In this document: positions 27,947 through 35,661 of the stretch, in pieces | Numbering within the stretch: the stretch's first letter is position 1 | Layout of the letters: each line of letters begins with the position of its first letter | DNA from: an uncultured Oscillibacter sp. | GTDB lineage: Bacteria > Bacillota_A > Clostridia > Oscillospirales > Oscillospiraceae | DNA: 41,039 nucleotides | Direction of reading: 5' to 3' | Assembly (NCBI GenBank): GCA_951800675.1 | Contig: CATOKC010000009.1 | Coordinates: 1 to 41,039, forward strand | The notes under the pieces: generated by a model | What the model saw: only the letters and a program-made list of their open reading frames with translations | What the model was told of the DNA's origin: nothing | Databases searched by the model: none | Made by a program: the position numbers and the translations under genes

Positions 27947-29352
27947 TCGATTTCCTCCTCTTCCTCGTCCGTCATATCCTCCATATCCGGCAGCATCTTT
28001 TTGGCGGTTTTCTCATCCTCGCCGAAGTAGCGCATCCGGTATTCTACCGGGCCGATGATGGAAGCATTCAGCAGAGAAAGCCCCATCGCCATATCCTGCC
28101 GCTTTGTCTCCGGGTCGTCCAGCACGCCGTCACCCCAGTTATAATCCACGCTGTATGTACCCGCAGGAGCCAGCCTTGCCAGATCGCACCATGCGTCCAT
28201 AGCGTAGATCAGATCGTCAAGCGTTGACTGGAACGCCGCCTGTATCGCCTTTTCCGTGACGAACTGGCGCTGCTTGGCCGCAAGTATCTCCGTAGCGGTC
28301 TTCTCCACGCTCTGCGGGTCGGAAATGGTCCCAAACGCAAGCCCTACGTTGAACTCGATCCGCTGAAGGATCCTCTGGAACCCGTTATAAAGCGGATCGT
28401 CCCTGATCTCCGGATTGATGAATTGGAAAAAGTCCTTGCTGCTGAATACCCCGTATTCGTATATCTCATCATCCGCCTGCGAAGCGTCCATCACGCCTTT
28501 GTCAATGATCATCCGGCGTTTTCCGGTCTTATACTCCCTCCGGAGCTGCTGCCACTGCTCGTCCGCCTGCAAGATCAGGTCCACGGTAGGCCCGGAATAC
28601 ACGGATACACCCAGCGCGGAAGACGGCTCAACACTGTTGGCGGACGGCGGTTTGAAGTAGGCAAACAGCGGGCCGTCCAGCCGCTCCAGCTCCTCCCGTT
28701 CAGAAAGCCCGGCCCACGCTTTTACGGAATCAAGCGAGACCTGCGCGCCGGTACCGCCGCCGCTCCCGCTGCGAAACGCCTTGTTTTCCACCACGTAGAC
28801 AGTGCTGCCGTCCTCCCGCGTCTGAAGATCATGGTATTCCAGCTTGACGAACCAATCCTTGCCCTGGCGCACCGGATCGCTCTCGAACACGCCGCCAATG
28901 GCCTTGCCGGTGCCGTCAAACCTGGTGGGCGTAAACTTGGTGGTAAACGCATCCACCAACACCCTTCCATTGTCCGGGTACGGCTTAAGGCACACCCCGC
29001 CCAGACACAGGCCCAGCTCCAGATCGATCCCGAATTTCGCCGCCGCCAGCTGCATCTGCCGGTTGATGTACTCTGCCCGGGCACTGCCGGACACAGCCAC
29101 GGAAAACTCCGTCAGCGCGTGCCGGGCCAGCTCCCGCCCGATAGCCCCCGGCAGGCCGAGAGGCCGCACATCGCACGATTCCCAGGGCGGGTGGTTGGTA
29201 TAAAGGGCCCACCAGAGGTTGATATTGTCCTCCATCTTTCTGGAGGCGGCAGGCCGCACGCCAAATTCCTTTTCGATAGTCCCGGCGGGCGTGGTCTCTT
29301 TATTCAGTTTTCCAAAACCGAACAGGTTCCGCGCCCAGTCGATCAATCCCAT
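27943..29352 (-). CDS. Portal protein (SPP1 gp6-like)
   Basis: 469 residues, AGAGGTAG six bases upstream. MGLIDWARNLFGFGKLNKET, INLWWALYTNHPPW, YINRQMQLAAAKFGIDLELGLCLGGVCLKPYPDNG, YNGFQRILQRIEFNVGLAFGTISDPQSVEKTATEI and the acidic C-terminus DMTDEEEEEIE are characteristic of gp6-like portals. It forms the 12-mer ring at one vertex, docks terminase, and passes DNA. Preceded by an AntA cassette rather than directly by terminase. Confidence 0.93.
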   Translation of the reverse strand: MGLIDWARNLFGFGKLNKETTPAGTIEKEFGVRPAASRKMEDNINLWWALYTNHPPWESCDVRPLGLPGAIGRELARHALTEFSVAVSGSARAEYINRQMQLAAAKFGIDLELGLCLGGVCLKPYPDNGRVLVDAFTTKFTPTRFDGTGKAIGGVFESDPVRQGKDWFVKLEYHDLQTREDGSTVYVVENKAFRSGSGGGTGAQVSLDSVKAWAGLSEREELERLDGPLFAYFKPPSANSVEPSSALGVSVYSGPTVDLILQADEQWQQLRREYKTGKRRMIIDKGVMDASQADDEIYEYGVFSSKDFFQFINPEIRDDPLYNGFQRILQRIEFNVGLAFGTISDPQSVEKTATEILAAKQRQFVTEKAIQAAFQSTLDDLIYAMDAWCDLARLAPAGTYSVDYNWGDGVLDDPETKRQDMAMGLSLLNASIIGPVEYRMRYFGEDEKTAKKMLPDMEDMTDEEEEEIE

Positions 29353-29373
29353 ATCGCTACCTCTTTTGGAAGG

Positions 29374-29406
29374 ATCCCCGAAACCTCATATCGAGATAGC
29401 GGGGAT
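29374..29406 (-). terminator. Hairpin after AntA 2 with repeat motif in its loop
   Basis: ATCCCCG (29374-29380) and CGGGGAT (29400-29406) enclose a 19-base loop. The loop is the reverse complement of the motif upstream of the same gene (30238-30258). There is no clear T-run, so it may be a regulatory or processing hairpin rather than a terminator. Confidence 0.5.
29382..29402 (+). repeat. Inverted copy of the antirepressor repeat, downstream of AntA 2
   Basis: 21 bases, perfect reverse complement of 30238-30258. The pair brackets the AntA gene at 29413-30132. In RNA, the downstream copy could pair with the leader of the same transcript. Confidence 0.85.
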
Positions 29407-29412
29407 GATGGG

Positions 29413-30132
29413 CTAGTGGCCCAAAAACATATTCACAAAATACTGCTGCCCCTTGCCAGTGACTTTCGGCGTCTTATTGACGCTGGTATGGTCGTCCGAA
29501 TGGGTGATGACCGTCTCCTTGATCTCAAACAGCCCCATTTCCATGGACTTCTGCGTGGGCATGTTGTAATCCGATCCCTGCCGCTTGATAAGAAACCCCT
29601 TTTCCCGCAGCGTCTCAAAGAGCCGGTTCTGACCGGTATGTACGCCGTTCTGTTTGAGCAGCTTCGCCATTTCGCCTACCAGAATTGAACTCCTGGAGGC
29701 GGTGACGGAATCGGCAAAGAGGACCTTTGGGCGGTCCGCTTCGGTTTTGGCCTCCAACGCCTTGATGCGCTTATCCGCAATGCGAAGCGCCCGCGCCATG
29801 ACCTTCTCCGGACTGTTCCAGTCCTTCTCCAACTGAAGAAAATACTGCCGGGCGATCTTTCCCTTCTCGTTGCGCTGGAGCATACAAATTTCCTTCGCCA
29901 TGTCGATGGTGAGGATGGCGTCGTCAACCATGCGGCTGACCATCCGGTTTCCCTCCTGCTGAACCCGCTCAATTTTGAGCGGGTTGAAATCAATGCCATG
30001 AGAAAAACCGTATTCGCACATGCGGGGGAACCAGTCCTTGTAAGCGGTTCCGACTTCCAAAAACTCGTGCAGGTCCCGCGCCGACACGGCTGGGTCATCA
30101 TTGTGGTAGGTGATAGGAATCAGTTCGTTCAT
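29413..30132 (-). CDS. AntA/AntB-type antirepressor with KilA-C-like domain
   Basis: 239 residues, AAGGAGG eight bases upstream. N-terminal AntA/AntB domain: VSARDLHEFLEVGTAYKDWFPRMCEYGF, DDAILTIDMAKEICMLQRNEKGKIARQYFLQLEKDW. C-terminal ANT/KilA-C-like domain: ASRSSILVGEMAKLLKQNGV, TGQNRLFETLREKGFLIKRQGSDYNMPTQKSMEMGLFEIKE. Such proteins inactivate the lysogeny repressor. It lies between large terminase and portal, where most relatives have none, and is bracketed by 21-base inverted repeats, so it looks inserted. Confidence 0.9.
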   Translation of the reverse strand: MNELIPITYHNDDPAVSARDLHEFLEVGTAYKDWFPRMCEYGFSHGIDFNPLKIERVQQEGNRMVSRMVDDAILTIDMAKEICMLQRNEKGKIARQYFLQLEKDWNSPEKVMARALRIADKRIKALEAKTEADRPKVLFADSVTASRSSILVGEMAKLLKQNGVHTGQNRLFETLREKGFLIKRQGSDYNMPTQKSMEMGLFEIKETVITHSDDHTSVNKTPKVTGKGQQYFVNMFLGH

Positions 30133-30229
30133 ATTGAGAGTCCTCCTTCAAAATTTAACAGGAGAGGCGGCGGGGGCATATCCCGCCATGCGTTTCCTCT
30201 CGAACGAAAGCATTTCGCCAACTAAAGAT

Positions 30230-30268
30230 CAAAATTTCCGCTATCTCGATATGAGGTTGTCAAGGTGC
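30230..30268 (+). repeat. Antirepressor-flanking repeat, copy upstream of AntA 2
   Basis: CAAAATTTCCGCTATCTCGA then TATGAGGTTGTCAAGGTGC. It has a central near-palindrome TATC-TC-GATA. It lies 98-136 bases upstream of the AntA start and just after the terminase stop. Close match to 19068-19104. Confidence 0.8.
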
Positions 30269-30281
30269 AGATCAGTTTTTT

Positions 30282-31520
30282 CTATATGCCGACAGCCCGT
30301 ACTTCCCGCTCCATGATGGTGGCGCAGAAATAGCGGAGCTGATCCTCCGAATGGTCAAATTCTTTTATCACGGCGTCCTCTTTCGCCTCGGTGTCCCACA
30401 CGTACTGCCCCATTTCGCTGATAAGCCCCTTACAGCTCCTGTGTATCAGTATCCGTCCGGACTTCAGCAGGGCGGCGGTCAGGCGGATGCCGTCCAGCAC
30501 GCGGTTGTCCGCGTCCCACACGGGAAAACGTCCATGCCGCTGGATCGTCTCCTTGAAGCTGGCTGCGGACGGGTCCACGATCACCCGTTCGATCCGCCGG
30601 TCCCCGGCCAGCTTTTCCAATTCCGCATAATGCTCCTCATCCGTGCGGCGGGGGTTTTTCCCGTGCCCGTTTTCATCCTCCGCGCGGCTGTCGTAGTAAT
30701 ATTCTCCGGTCATGTACGCCGTTCCCTTCCACAGGCACCACAGGCCCGCCGCCGTCGGGTTGACCGTGCCATAGTCCACGGAAAGGAACCATTTCCCCCG
30801 CTGAAGGGCCTGCCAGGGAATTTCATCAACGATCATGCTGTCATTGAAAAAATCGTAGACCAGGCCCTCCGCGACCACCCACAGCCCCCGGATATACCGG
30901 TCATAAAACACGCCGGAATACATGGACTGATACCGCTCCAGCGTCTTATCGCTCAGACTGGGGTTGTCGGTCATCTCGAAGTGGAGGTAGAGCGCGTTCC
31001 GCTCCTCCCGCTTGTCGATCCACTCCCGCTTGAACCAGTGGTTCGGGTTCCCCGGGTTGCAGGAGAACCATATCCGCGCTCCCTCCACGCTGCACCTGGC
31101 CAGCGCCTGGTTGACAAAGCTCTCCGGCATCAGCACTACCTCGTCCAGCAGCACGCCTGCCAGCGTCCGGCCCTGGATCAGGGCGAAGCTGCTCTCGTCC
31201 CGGCCGCCGAACACCTCGAAGTAATTCACTCTTGGACCACGGCGCACCTCCAAAATCTTCTGCGAACGCCGCCAATTGAGCGTATAGCGTTTCTTGGCGT
31301 AGCTGCGGGATATGTACGGTATGACCATGTTCTCCGTCGCGCTGCCCACGGTCTTGCCGCAGATGCCGAACCGCTGGCCGGAAAACTCCCGCATGGCCCA
31401 GTCGATGAAGGCCACGACCTCGATGGAGGTCTTGCCGGAGCGGACCGCGCCGTCGCAGATCAGAGCATCGTAGGGGCTGTAGGGGAAGGCGAGGATTTTC
31501 TTTTGCTTTGCTGAAATCAT
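30282..31520 (-). CDS. terL: Terminase large subunit
   Basis: 412 residues, ATGA overlap with the upstream gene. ATPase: Walker A GAVRSGKT (24-31), Walker B GVLLDEV (122-128), coupling motif around FSCNPGNP. Nuclease domain: LSVDYGTVNPTAAGLW with the first catalytic Asp at about 249, VIVDPSAASF, and ENEDAVIKEFDHSEDQLRY-like end with a late Asp. This is the PBSX/SPP1-type terminase that packages DNA through the portal. Size and motifs indicate an intact enzyme. Confidence 0.93.
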   Translation of the reverse strand: MISAKQKKILAFPYSPYDALICDGAVRSGKTSIEVVAFIDWAMREFSGQRFGICGKTVGSATENMVIPYISRSYAKKRYTLNWRRSQKILEVRRGPRVNYFEVFGGRDESSFALIQGRTLAGVLLDEVVLMPESFVNQALARCSVEGARIWFSCNPGNPNHWFKREWIDKREERNALYLHFEMTDNPSLSDKTLERYQSMYSGVFYDRYIRGLWVVAEGLVYDFFNDSMIVDEIPWQALQRGKWFLSVDYGTVNPTAAGLWCLWKGTAYMTGEYYYDSRAEDENGHGKNPRRTDEEHYAELEKLAGDRRIERVIVDPSAASFKETIQRHGRFPVWDADNRVLDGIRLTAALLKSGRILIHRSCKGLISEMGQYVWDTEAKEDAVIKEFDHSEDQLRYFCATIMEREVRAVGI

Positions 31521-31957
31521 GTGGTAACTTCAAATCTTATTTTCATTTGTGCCGGATAAAGGTCTACCTCTGGCCTGCGCTTCCCGGTCCACCGCAGTCC
31601 CCCAGCCCGTCCCACGCATTTCCATCCGGCAGCACGGAGGCTCGTCCCGTTCTCGCTCTCCAGGATGTAAGTCACCAGTTTTTTGTATCCCATGGCACGG
31701 GCCACCCTCCATGCGGCGGCGTATAACATGGAACAGGCGTTGTGGGTCCCGTCTGTGCAAAGCCGATTTACCTCCAATGTCCATCCATCGTCTAAATGGC
31801 GGGAAACAGGCCGCCCCACAATGGCAACGCCAACTATTTTCTCTCCATCGGAGCAACCGATGGAAAACTTGTGTCCCACAACAGGCCCATGGTGGCGGTG
31901 GTTTTGCTCCACAAAGGCATTTGCCTCTTTCAGCTTCATGGGAACAATTTCAAGCAT
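31517..31957 (-). CDS. XF1762-family protein
   Basis: 146 residues, between the two terminase genes and overlapping both. MLEIVPMKLKEANAFVEQNH then RHHGPVVGHKFSIGC, VGVAIVGRPVSRHLDDG, LEVNRLCTDGTHNACSMLYAAAWRVARAMGY and ILESENGTSLRAAGW match the XF1762 family, which looks like a GNAT-type acyltransferase fold. It is widespread in phage genomes near replication or packaging genes; substrate unknown. Confidence 0.83.
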   Translation of the reverse strand: MLEIVPMKLKEANAFVEQNHRHHGPVVGHKFSIGCSDGEKIVGVAIVGRPVSRHLDDGWTLEVNRLCTDGTHNACSMLYAAAWRVARAMGYKKLVTYILESENGTSLRAAGWKCVGRAGGLRWTGKRRPEVDLYPAQMKIRFEVTT

Positions 31958-32483
31958 CGCTCTCCAACCCCTCTCCCAATTCTCTCAGGCTCCGGCTCAG
32001 ATCGTCCTCGGTAGTTTCGTCCTTCGGGCCATCGTCTTTCGGCTCCCAGGTGCCAAGATGTTTGCCAAGCAGCTCAAGAGCCTTGAGCTTATCAGCCATC
32101 TTGTATTTTTTGACAAAGCCGACGTAATCCCCATCATTATCGGCTATGTCCTGCACATCCAGCCCCACCAAAGCGGCGGCTGTGTCGGCGTCCAGCTCAG
32201 ATATGTTCAGAGGCTTACCGTCTTTGCCGAATATCTTTCGGATATCAAAAAAGGCCAGCTTCGCAGTTTCTCGCAAAACCATGTCCTGGGTAATTTCGGT
32301 TCGTTTCTCGCGTTCCTGTATGGCCTGATTTATTGCAGCTTCAATCTGAGGTTTTCTAAGGTTTTCATACCCAATAACCTCAGCCGTCTTTTTGCTGTAT
32401 CCGGCTCTGATTGCGGCGGCGGTGGCGTTTAGGTCCAACAGATACTCTGCAACAAAACGCTTTTGCTTTGGTGTTAATGCCAT
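31950..32483 (-). CDS. terS: Terminase small subunit
   Basis: 177 residues, GAGAGGTGG upstream. MALTPKQKRFVAEYLLDLNA, AAIRAGYSKKTAEVIGYENLRKPQIEAAINQAI is the N-terminal helix-turn-helix of the Terminase_2 family that recognises the packaging site; residues 60-130 give the oligomerisation core (LAFFDIRKIFGKDGKPL); the acidic C-terminus contacts the large subunit. Normal length. Confidence 0.92.
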   Translation of the reverse strand: MALTPKQKRFVAEYLLDLNATAAAIRAGYSKKTAEVIGYENLRKPQIEAAINQAIQEREKRTEITQDMVLRETAKLAFFDIRKIFGKDGKPLNISELDADTAAALVGLDVQDIADNDGDYVGFVKKYKMADKLKALELLGKHLGTWEPKDDGPKDETTEDDLSRSLRELGEGLESDA

Positions 32484-32524
32484 GCCACCACCTCTCGGTC
32501 AAAAATCTATCCAATATAATTCCC

Positions 32525-32935
32525 TCAGCATCCGCCATAGTAGTACGGAGGATACTGTACGCAGCACTGCTGGAGTGTGTTTGCTATTTGCGCACTTTTC
32601 CATGATTGCATTTGTAGCGCTGTGCATTGCGCCATCAGCGCATCTATCTGCGCCCTTGTGCTTTGAGTTTGGTCTGTAAAGCTGTATCTAAACGTTCCAG
32701 ATTCAAATGACATGACATACGACCTAGGCCGCTGAATAGATTGGCACGGCTGATAAAATACATTTTCAACCGGCTTTTTCTTACGGCTCACCCACTTGTA
32801 TGTCCCATCTTCGCTCAGTCTTATGCCATCAAACCCCCACCAAAGAGTTATCGTTTTGTCAATAGGCTCCATAGTTTCCAAAATTTCAAGGCTTACTTTT
32901 TCCATTCGATCAAAATATTCAGAAACAGAAAACAT
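32525..32935 (-). CDS. Hypothetical protein upstream of terS
   Basis: 136 residues; I use the ATG at 32935, five bases after GGAGG, rather than one six codons earlier. MFSVSEYFDRMEKVSLEILE, WWGFDGIRLSEDGTYKWVSRKKKPVENVFYQPC, and a Cys/Tyr-rich end (QQCCVQYPPYYYGGC). No family recognised. AT-rich relative to terminase. It follows a terminator, so it probably opens the late transcript; a promoter was not clear. Confidence 0.62.
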   Translation of the reverse strand: MFSVSEYFDRMEKVSLEILETMEPIDKTITLWWGFDGIRLSEDGTYKWVSRKKKPVENVFYQPCQSIQRPRSYVMSFESGTFRYSFTDQTQSTRAQIDALMAQCTALQMQSWKSAQIANTLQQCCVQYPPYYYGGC

Positions 32936-32954
32936 ATAAGCCTCCATAAGCATC

Positions 32955-32995
32955 GGTCAAAAATAATCTGGTACAAGCCCCGGCTCATGCACCAG
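32955..32995 (-). terminator. Terminator before the packaging genes
   Basis: On the minus strand CTGGTgcATGAGC pairs with GCTTGTACCAG (2-base bulge, small loop; 32995-32968), followed by ATTATTTTTG. It separates the tRNA-like region from the late genes. Confidence 0.75.
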
Positions 32996-33039
32996 TAGGC
33001 CTGTATATCTTGTTACCGTTAATTTCGACCCCTAAATAG

Positions 33040-33231
33040 CTACTCGAATCCTGCCGTATAGAACGGAAGTCTCAGATCGGCCCAGCTTTCCCCGACTTCC
33101 GGCGCGGGGCGGGTCAGGTTTTCGCCATATGTCGTCACGGGGGTCAGGGTGACTGCACATGGCAAGGGGCAGCAGATAAGCAAAGCCTTATTTATCATTG
33201 TCTGCTGCACCTCCTCTGATGTTTTGCCCAT
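33040..33231 (-). CDS. Hypothetical protein (63 aa)
   Basis: MGKTSEEVQQTMINKALLIC then CPLPCAVTLTPVTTYGENLT and a Trp/Phe end. A weak GGGTG lies before this ATG; another ATG 11 codons in has GGAGG further upstream. An open frame continues up through the tRNA-like element, which cannot be coding, so the start is uncertain. No family recognised. Confidence 0.4.
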   Translation of the reverse strand: MGKTSEEVQQTMINKALLICCPLPCAVTLTPVTTYGENLTRPAPEVGESWADLRLPFYTAGFE

Positions 33232-33278
33232 TTTCACCCGATGGGCTCGGTAGATGCTCCGTGGCCTGCGGAGACTTT

Positions 33279-33376
33279 TGCGGCTGATCGGACTTGAACC
33301 GACCCACACCTCTGCCGACGATGGGCATTGCCTACGGGTTTTCTCCCGCGTGCTCTCCCTACTGAGCTACAGCCGC
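33279..33376 (-). tRNA. tRNA-like element with abnormal central region
   Basis: 98 bases. Acceptor helix GCGGCTG/CAGCCGC (7 bp) with discriminator A, TA, D arm GCTC-AGTAGGGA-GAGC, and T arm GTCGG-TTCAAGT-CCGAT are all canonical and correctly spaced. Between D and T arms lie 48 bases instead of about 22 (type I) or 33-41 (type II). A 5-bp stem GCGGG/CCCGT with a 6-base AGAAAA loop stands where the anticodon arm should be; it lacks U33, and no amino-acid identity can be given. CCA is not encoded. It may be a decayed tRNA or a tRNA mimic. Confidence 0.6.
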
Positions 33377-33424
33377 ATATACCTCCCACAGCCGGGAACG
33401 GCTCCCGCCGCCCCGGACGCAGGG

Positions 33425-33471
33425 AGAGAAAAAGGATGGAGCAAGAGTGTAGTCGACACCCTTACTCCATC
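33425..33471 (-). terminator. Terminator at the end of the early block
   Basis: Minus strand: a 16-bp stem with two G-U pairs (33471-33456 with 33450-33435, 5-base loop) followed by CTTTTTCTCTC. It ends the transcript of the early genes after the helix-turn-helix regulator. Confidence 0.85.
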
Positions 33472-33513
33472 AGTATGACACACGCATTTTTGTAGTTGTA
33501 TGTTTTTGTACAA

Positions 33514-33783
33514 CTATAAGTCAATATTTTTTGTTGATGTACTTCTCTGACTGTTTCGGCGGTACTCGCTCCTTCCGTTAAACAGGACCGCATATTTTTC
33601 ATCGATTCCGCAATCTGGGAGAGGACACTTTTTGCAATCTGCACTAAACGGGCATTTAATCGCTTTTGCTCTTTTCAAAACCCGGGATACTGAAGATATG
33701 CTTCTTTTCTTCATCTTCGCAATCTCCGAAACCTTGTATCCGGATTCGTAAAGAATCATGTATTCTATCTGCTGTTTAGTCAT
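33514..33783 (-). CDS. Small helix-turn-helix regulator with Cys cluster
   Basis: 89 residues. MTKQQIEYMILYESGYKVSE then IAKMKKRSISSVSRVLKRAK is a sigma-region-4/ RinA-like helix-turn-helix; CPFSADCKKCPLPDC follows and may bind metal. Last gene of the early block, just before a strong terminator, the classic slot of a late-gene activator. That role is inferred from position and fold. Overlaps the upstream gene by eight bases. Confidence 0.75.
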   Translation of the reverse strand: MTKQQIEYMILYESGYKVSEIAKMKKRSISSVSRVLKRAKAIKCPFSADCKKCPLPDCGIDEKYAVLFNGRSEYRRNSQRSTSTKNIDL

Positions 33784-33967
33784 CCTTCACCCCCGGAAGC
33801 CAATTCCTGCAATGCCTCCACTCCACAGCCGCGAACCTCTCGCGGCATGTCCTGTTCCCGCAGGTGGAGCATTTGACCGGTATCCGCTTCTTCGGCAGCG
33901 GGAACGGAGGCGGCGGTACCGGCTTCCGCTTTCCATATGGCACGATGCAGTCTTTCCAGTTAACCAT
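33776..33967 (-). CDS. Zinc-finger-like hypothetical protein
   Basis: 63 residues, starting MVNWKDCIVPYGKRKPVPPP; four cysteines (CSTCGNRTC, HCRNW) suggest a metal site of the phage small zinc-protein type. GGAG lies ten bases upstream. It lies between two overlapping genes of the early operon. Confidence 0.6.
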   Translation of the reverse strand: MVNWKDCIVPYGKRKPVPPPPFPLPKKRIPVKCSTCGNRTCRERFAAVEWRHCRNWLPGVKDD

Positions 33968-34184
33968 TTCTGCTCTTCTCCAGATTGCCGCGCTGCAAAA
34001 GAAAACGGACATTGCTCAGGTCAGGAAATTGATCTTCCGGATACCCCTCTGCAATTGCATCGAGAATCGCCGCAGCGTCCGCCGTCGGTACCTCCGCCAG
34101 CGCTACCCACGGGATGTACTTGTGCCCGTTGTCAAGCACCACGGCGTAGCGCTCCAGGTCACCGGCATTCACGAGCCTGTCCAT
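33960..34184 (-). CDS. Hypothetical protein (74 aa)
   Basis: MDRLVNAGDLERYAVVLDNG then HKYIPWVALAEVPTADAAAI and a basic end. GGGAGG nine bases upstream. Alpha/beta, soluble. The ADAAA... segment resembles small phage proteins of the early operon but no family is recognised. Confidence 0.6.
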   Translation of the reverse strand: MDRLVNAGDLERYAVVLDNGHKYIPWVALAEVPTADAAAILDAIAEGYPEDQFPDLSNVRFLLQRGNLEKSRNG

Positions 34185-34203
34185 AACTTTTTACCTCCCA
34201 TCC

Positions 34204-34452
34204 TTACCCTACAAATATCCCAGAATAGATCTGGTCTCCAATCATGTAGTGAAAATACCGGCTCCCCTCGTTGACCCCGCCGGAACAGGCATCGGTCCTG
34301 CTGAGCACAAAGGGCTTTCCCGCCACGAAAATGACATGCTCACCACGCGGAACGAGCCTTATCATCCACGGCTCTGGTCTCTCAATGACCGCGGCTTGTC
34401 CATCGGCGCAGCATACCGCCTTTCTGGGTTCGCACGGCCCCCACAAGCTCAA
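34204..34452 (-). CDS. Hypothetical protein (82 aa)
   Basis: TTG start soon after the RusA stop; ribosome site poor, so coupled re-initiation is likely. WMIRLVPRGEHVIFVAGKPFVLSRTDACSG suggests a small beta-barrel. No family recognised. The next TTG two codons later is an alternative start. Confidence 0.52.
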   Translation of the reverse strand: MSLWGPCEPRKAVCCADGQAAVIERPEPWMIRLVPRGEHVIFVAGKPFVLSRTDACSGGVNEGSRYFHYMIGDQIYSGIFVG

Positions 34453-34456
34453 CTGC

Positions 34457-34849
34457 TCATAGCACCGTCCCCTCGCCGTACGGCATCACCTCCACCATGA
34501 TCGCTTTCTTTTCCCAGAACTCGCAGGACACTTGCTTGACCCATTTCCTGTTGTCGTCCGGCAGGATGTACCCCTTCATGGCGTCAATGATCATCTTCAC
34601 CAGCGCCGCGTGATTGTCTATGTCAAGGCCGTCATTCCAGTAAAAACGGATCTCCACCGGATGATCTAGCAGCTTCCTGGGGATCTTCACCTTGCCCATG
34701 CACAGCCGGGTCAGCGTGTGGATGTCTCTGGCGTCCAGGCTTCTAGCCTTGTAGTGCTTCCCAGACCAGTATGCGTTGAGGCTGTATCGCTTGCTCCAGG
34801 CGGTCATCCCTTCGCGGGTGGATGGATAAGGCATGGTAAAGCGTATCAC
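34457..34849 (-). CDS. rusA: RusA-family Holliday junction resolvase
   Basis: 130 residues, ATGA overlap with the helicase loader. MIRFTMPYPSTREGMTAWSK is followed by YWNDGLDIDNHAALVKMIIDAMKGYILPDDN, the RusA active-site region (Asp76, Asp78, Asp89, Asp98/99 in place). RusA dimers cut four-way DNA junctions; in phages they resolve recombination intermediates before packaging, together with RecT here. Confidence 0.9.
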   Translation of the reverse strand: MIRFTMPYPSTREGMTAWSKRYSLNAYWSGKHYKARSLDARDIHTLTRLCMGKVKIPRKLLDHPVEIRFYWNDGLDIDNHAALVKMIIDAMKGYILPDDNRKWVKQVSCEFWEKKAIMVEVMPYGEGTVL

Positions 34850-35661
34850 CCGAACACCTCCCGCGCAAACCTCATTTTGTCATCCGCGGTTTTCTTCCTG
34901 CGGGATGGTCCGTCAAAATACACCGGTACGCACATTTCCAGCACACGGTCGTAGATTCTGGAAAACCGCATGTCCTTTGGGCTTTCCAGTTCCTGCCTGG
35001 TCAGGTTGGTGGTCACTATCAGGGGCATCCCGGATTTATACCGCTCGTCCACCACCATTTGCACGATCTCCAGCGCGTACTCGCTCGACCGTTCTACGCC
35101 CAGGTCGTCGATAACCAGCAGCGGGAATTCCTTCATCTGCCCAATGATCTCAGTCTTGTCCCATCCGGAGTTGAGTATTCTGGGAAAGCTGGTCACCAGG
35201 GCGGGCACCCCGTTGTCTATCAGCGCATTGGCAATACAGGCGGCGGCAAACGTCTTTCCGGTCCCGACATTCCCCCAAAACAGAAGCCCGTTGTTATGTT
35301 CCAGCATATCCTGCCACCTCTGCACATACGTTTGGCATCGCAGGATATTCCTTGAAGGCTCCGCCCGTGAGAAGGTATAGCCGCGGACTTCATTGTCCCG
35401 TATTCCCTGCACACGTAAGCTTTGTACATGAAGGGCATGTTCCTCCCGCAGCCTGTCGCGCTTCTCCTGCTCAAACCTTTGCTCGTCGCACTGGCACATA
35501 CAGCCGACTATGATCGGGATACCCTCGTACTCGATGCGGCACTGCTTCGCCACGCCGCACTCTCCGCAGTACAGAAGACCTCCTCTCCAGTAATCCTTCG
35601 GGTTCTCCCTGACCTTAGCTTTTTGTATCAGGCCAGCAAAAACGGAATCGGACCCGCTCAT
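34846..35661 (-). CDS. dnaC: DnaC-type helicase loader
   Basis: 271 residues. N-terminal zinc-finger-like part (YCGECGVAKQC ... CMCQC, residues 31-58). AAA+ ATPase: Walker A GNVGTGKT (130-137), Walker B LLVIDDLG (181-188), sensor region VTTNLTRQEL and an Arg-finger segment (RIYDRVLEMC). It loads the host replicative helicase on phage DNA together with the protein encoded just upstream. Overlaps both neighbours by ATGA. Confidence 0.92.
   Translation of the reverse strand: MSGSDSVFAGLIQKAKVRENPKDYWRGGLLYCGECGVAKQCRIEYEGIPIIVGCMCQCDEQRFEQEKRDRLREEHALHVQSLRVQGIRDNEVRGYTFSRAEPSRNILRCQTYVQRWQDMLEHNNGLLFWGNVGTGKTFAAACIANALIDNGVPALVTSFPRILNSGWDKTEIIGQMKEFPLLVIDDLGVERSSEYALEIVQMVVDERYKSGMPLIVTTNLTRQELESPKDMRFSRIYDRVLEMCVPVYFDGPSRRKKTADDKMRFAREVFG

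Noticed and set aside
22692..31514. Long plus-strand open frames opposite major capsid, portal and terminase genes
   Set aside because: Each mirrors a well-supported minus-strand gene and has low-complexity composition without starts.
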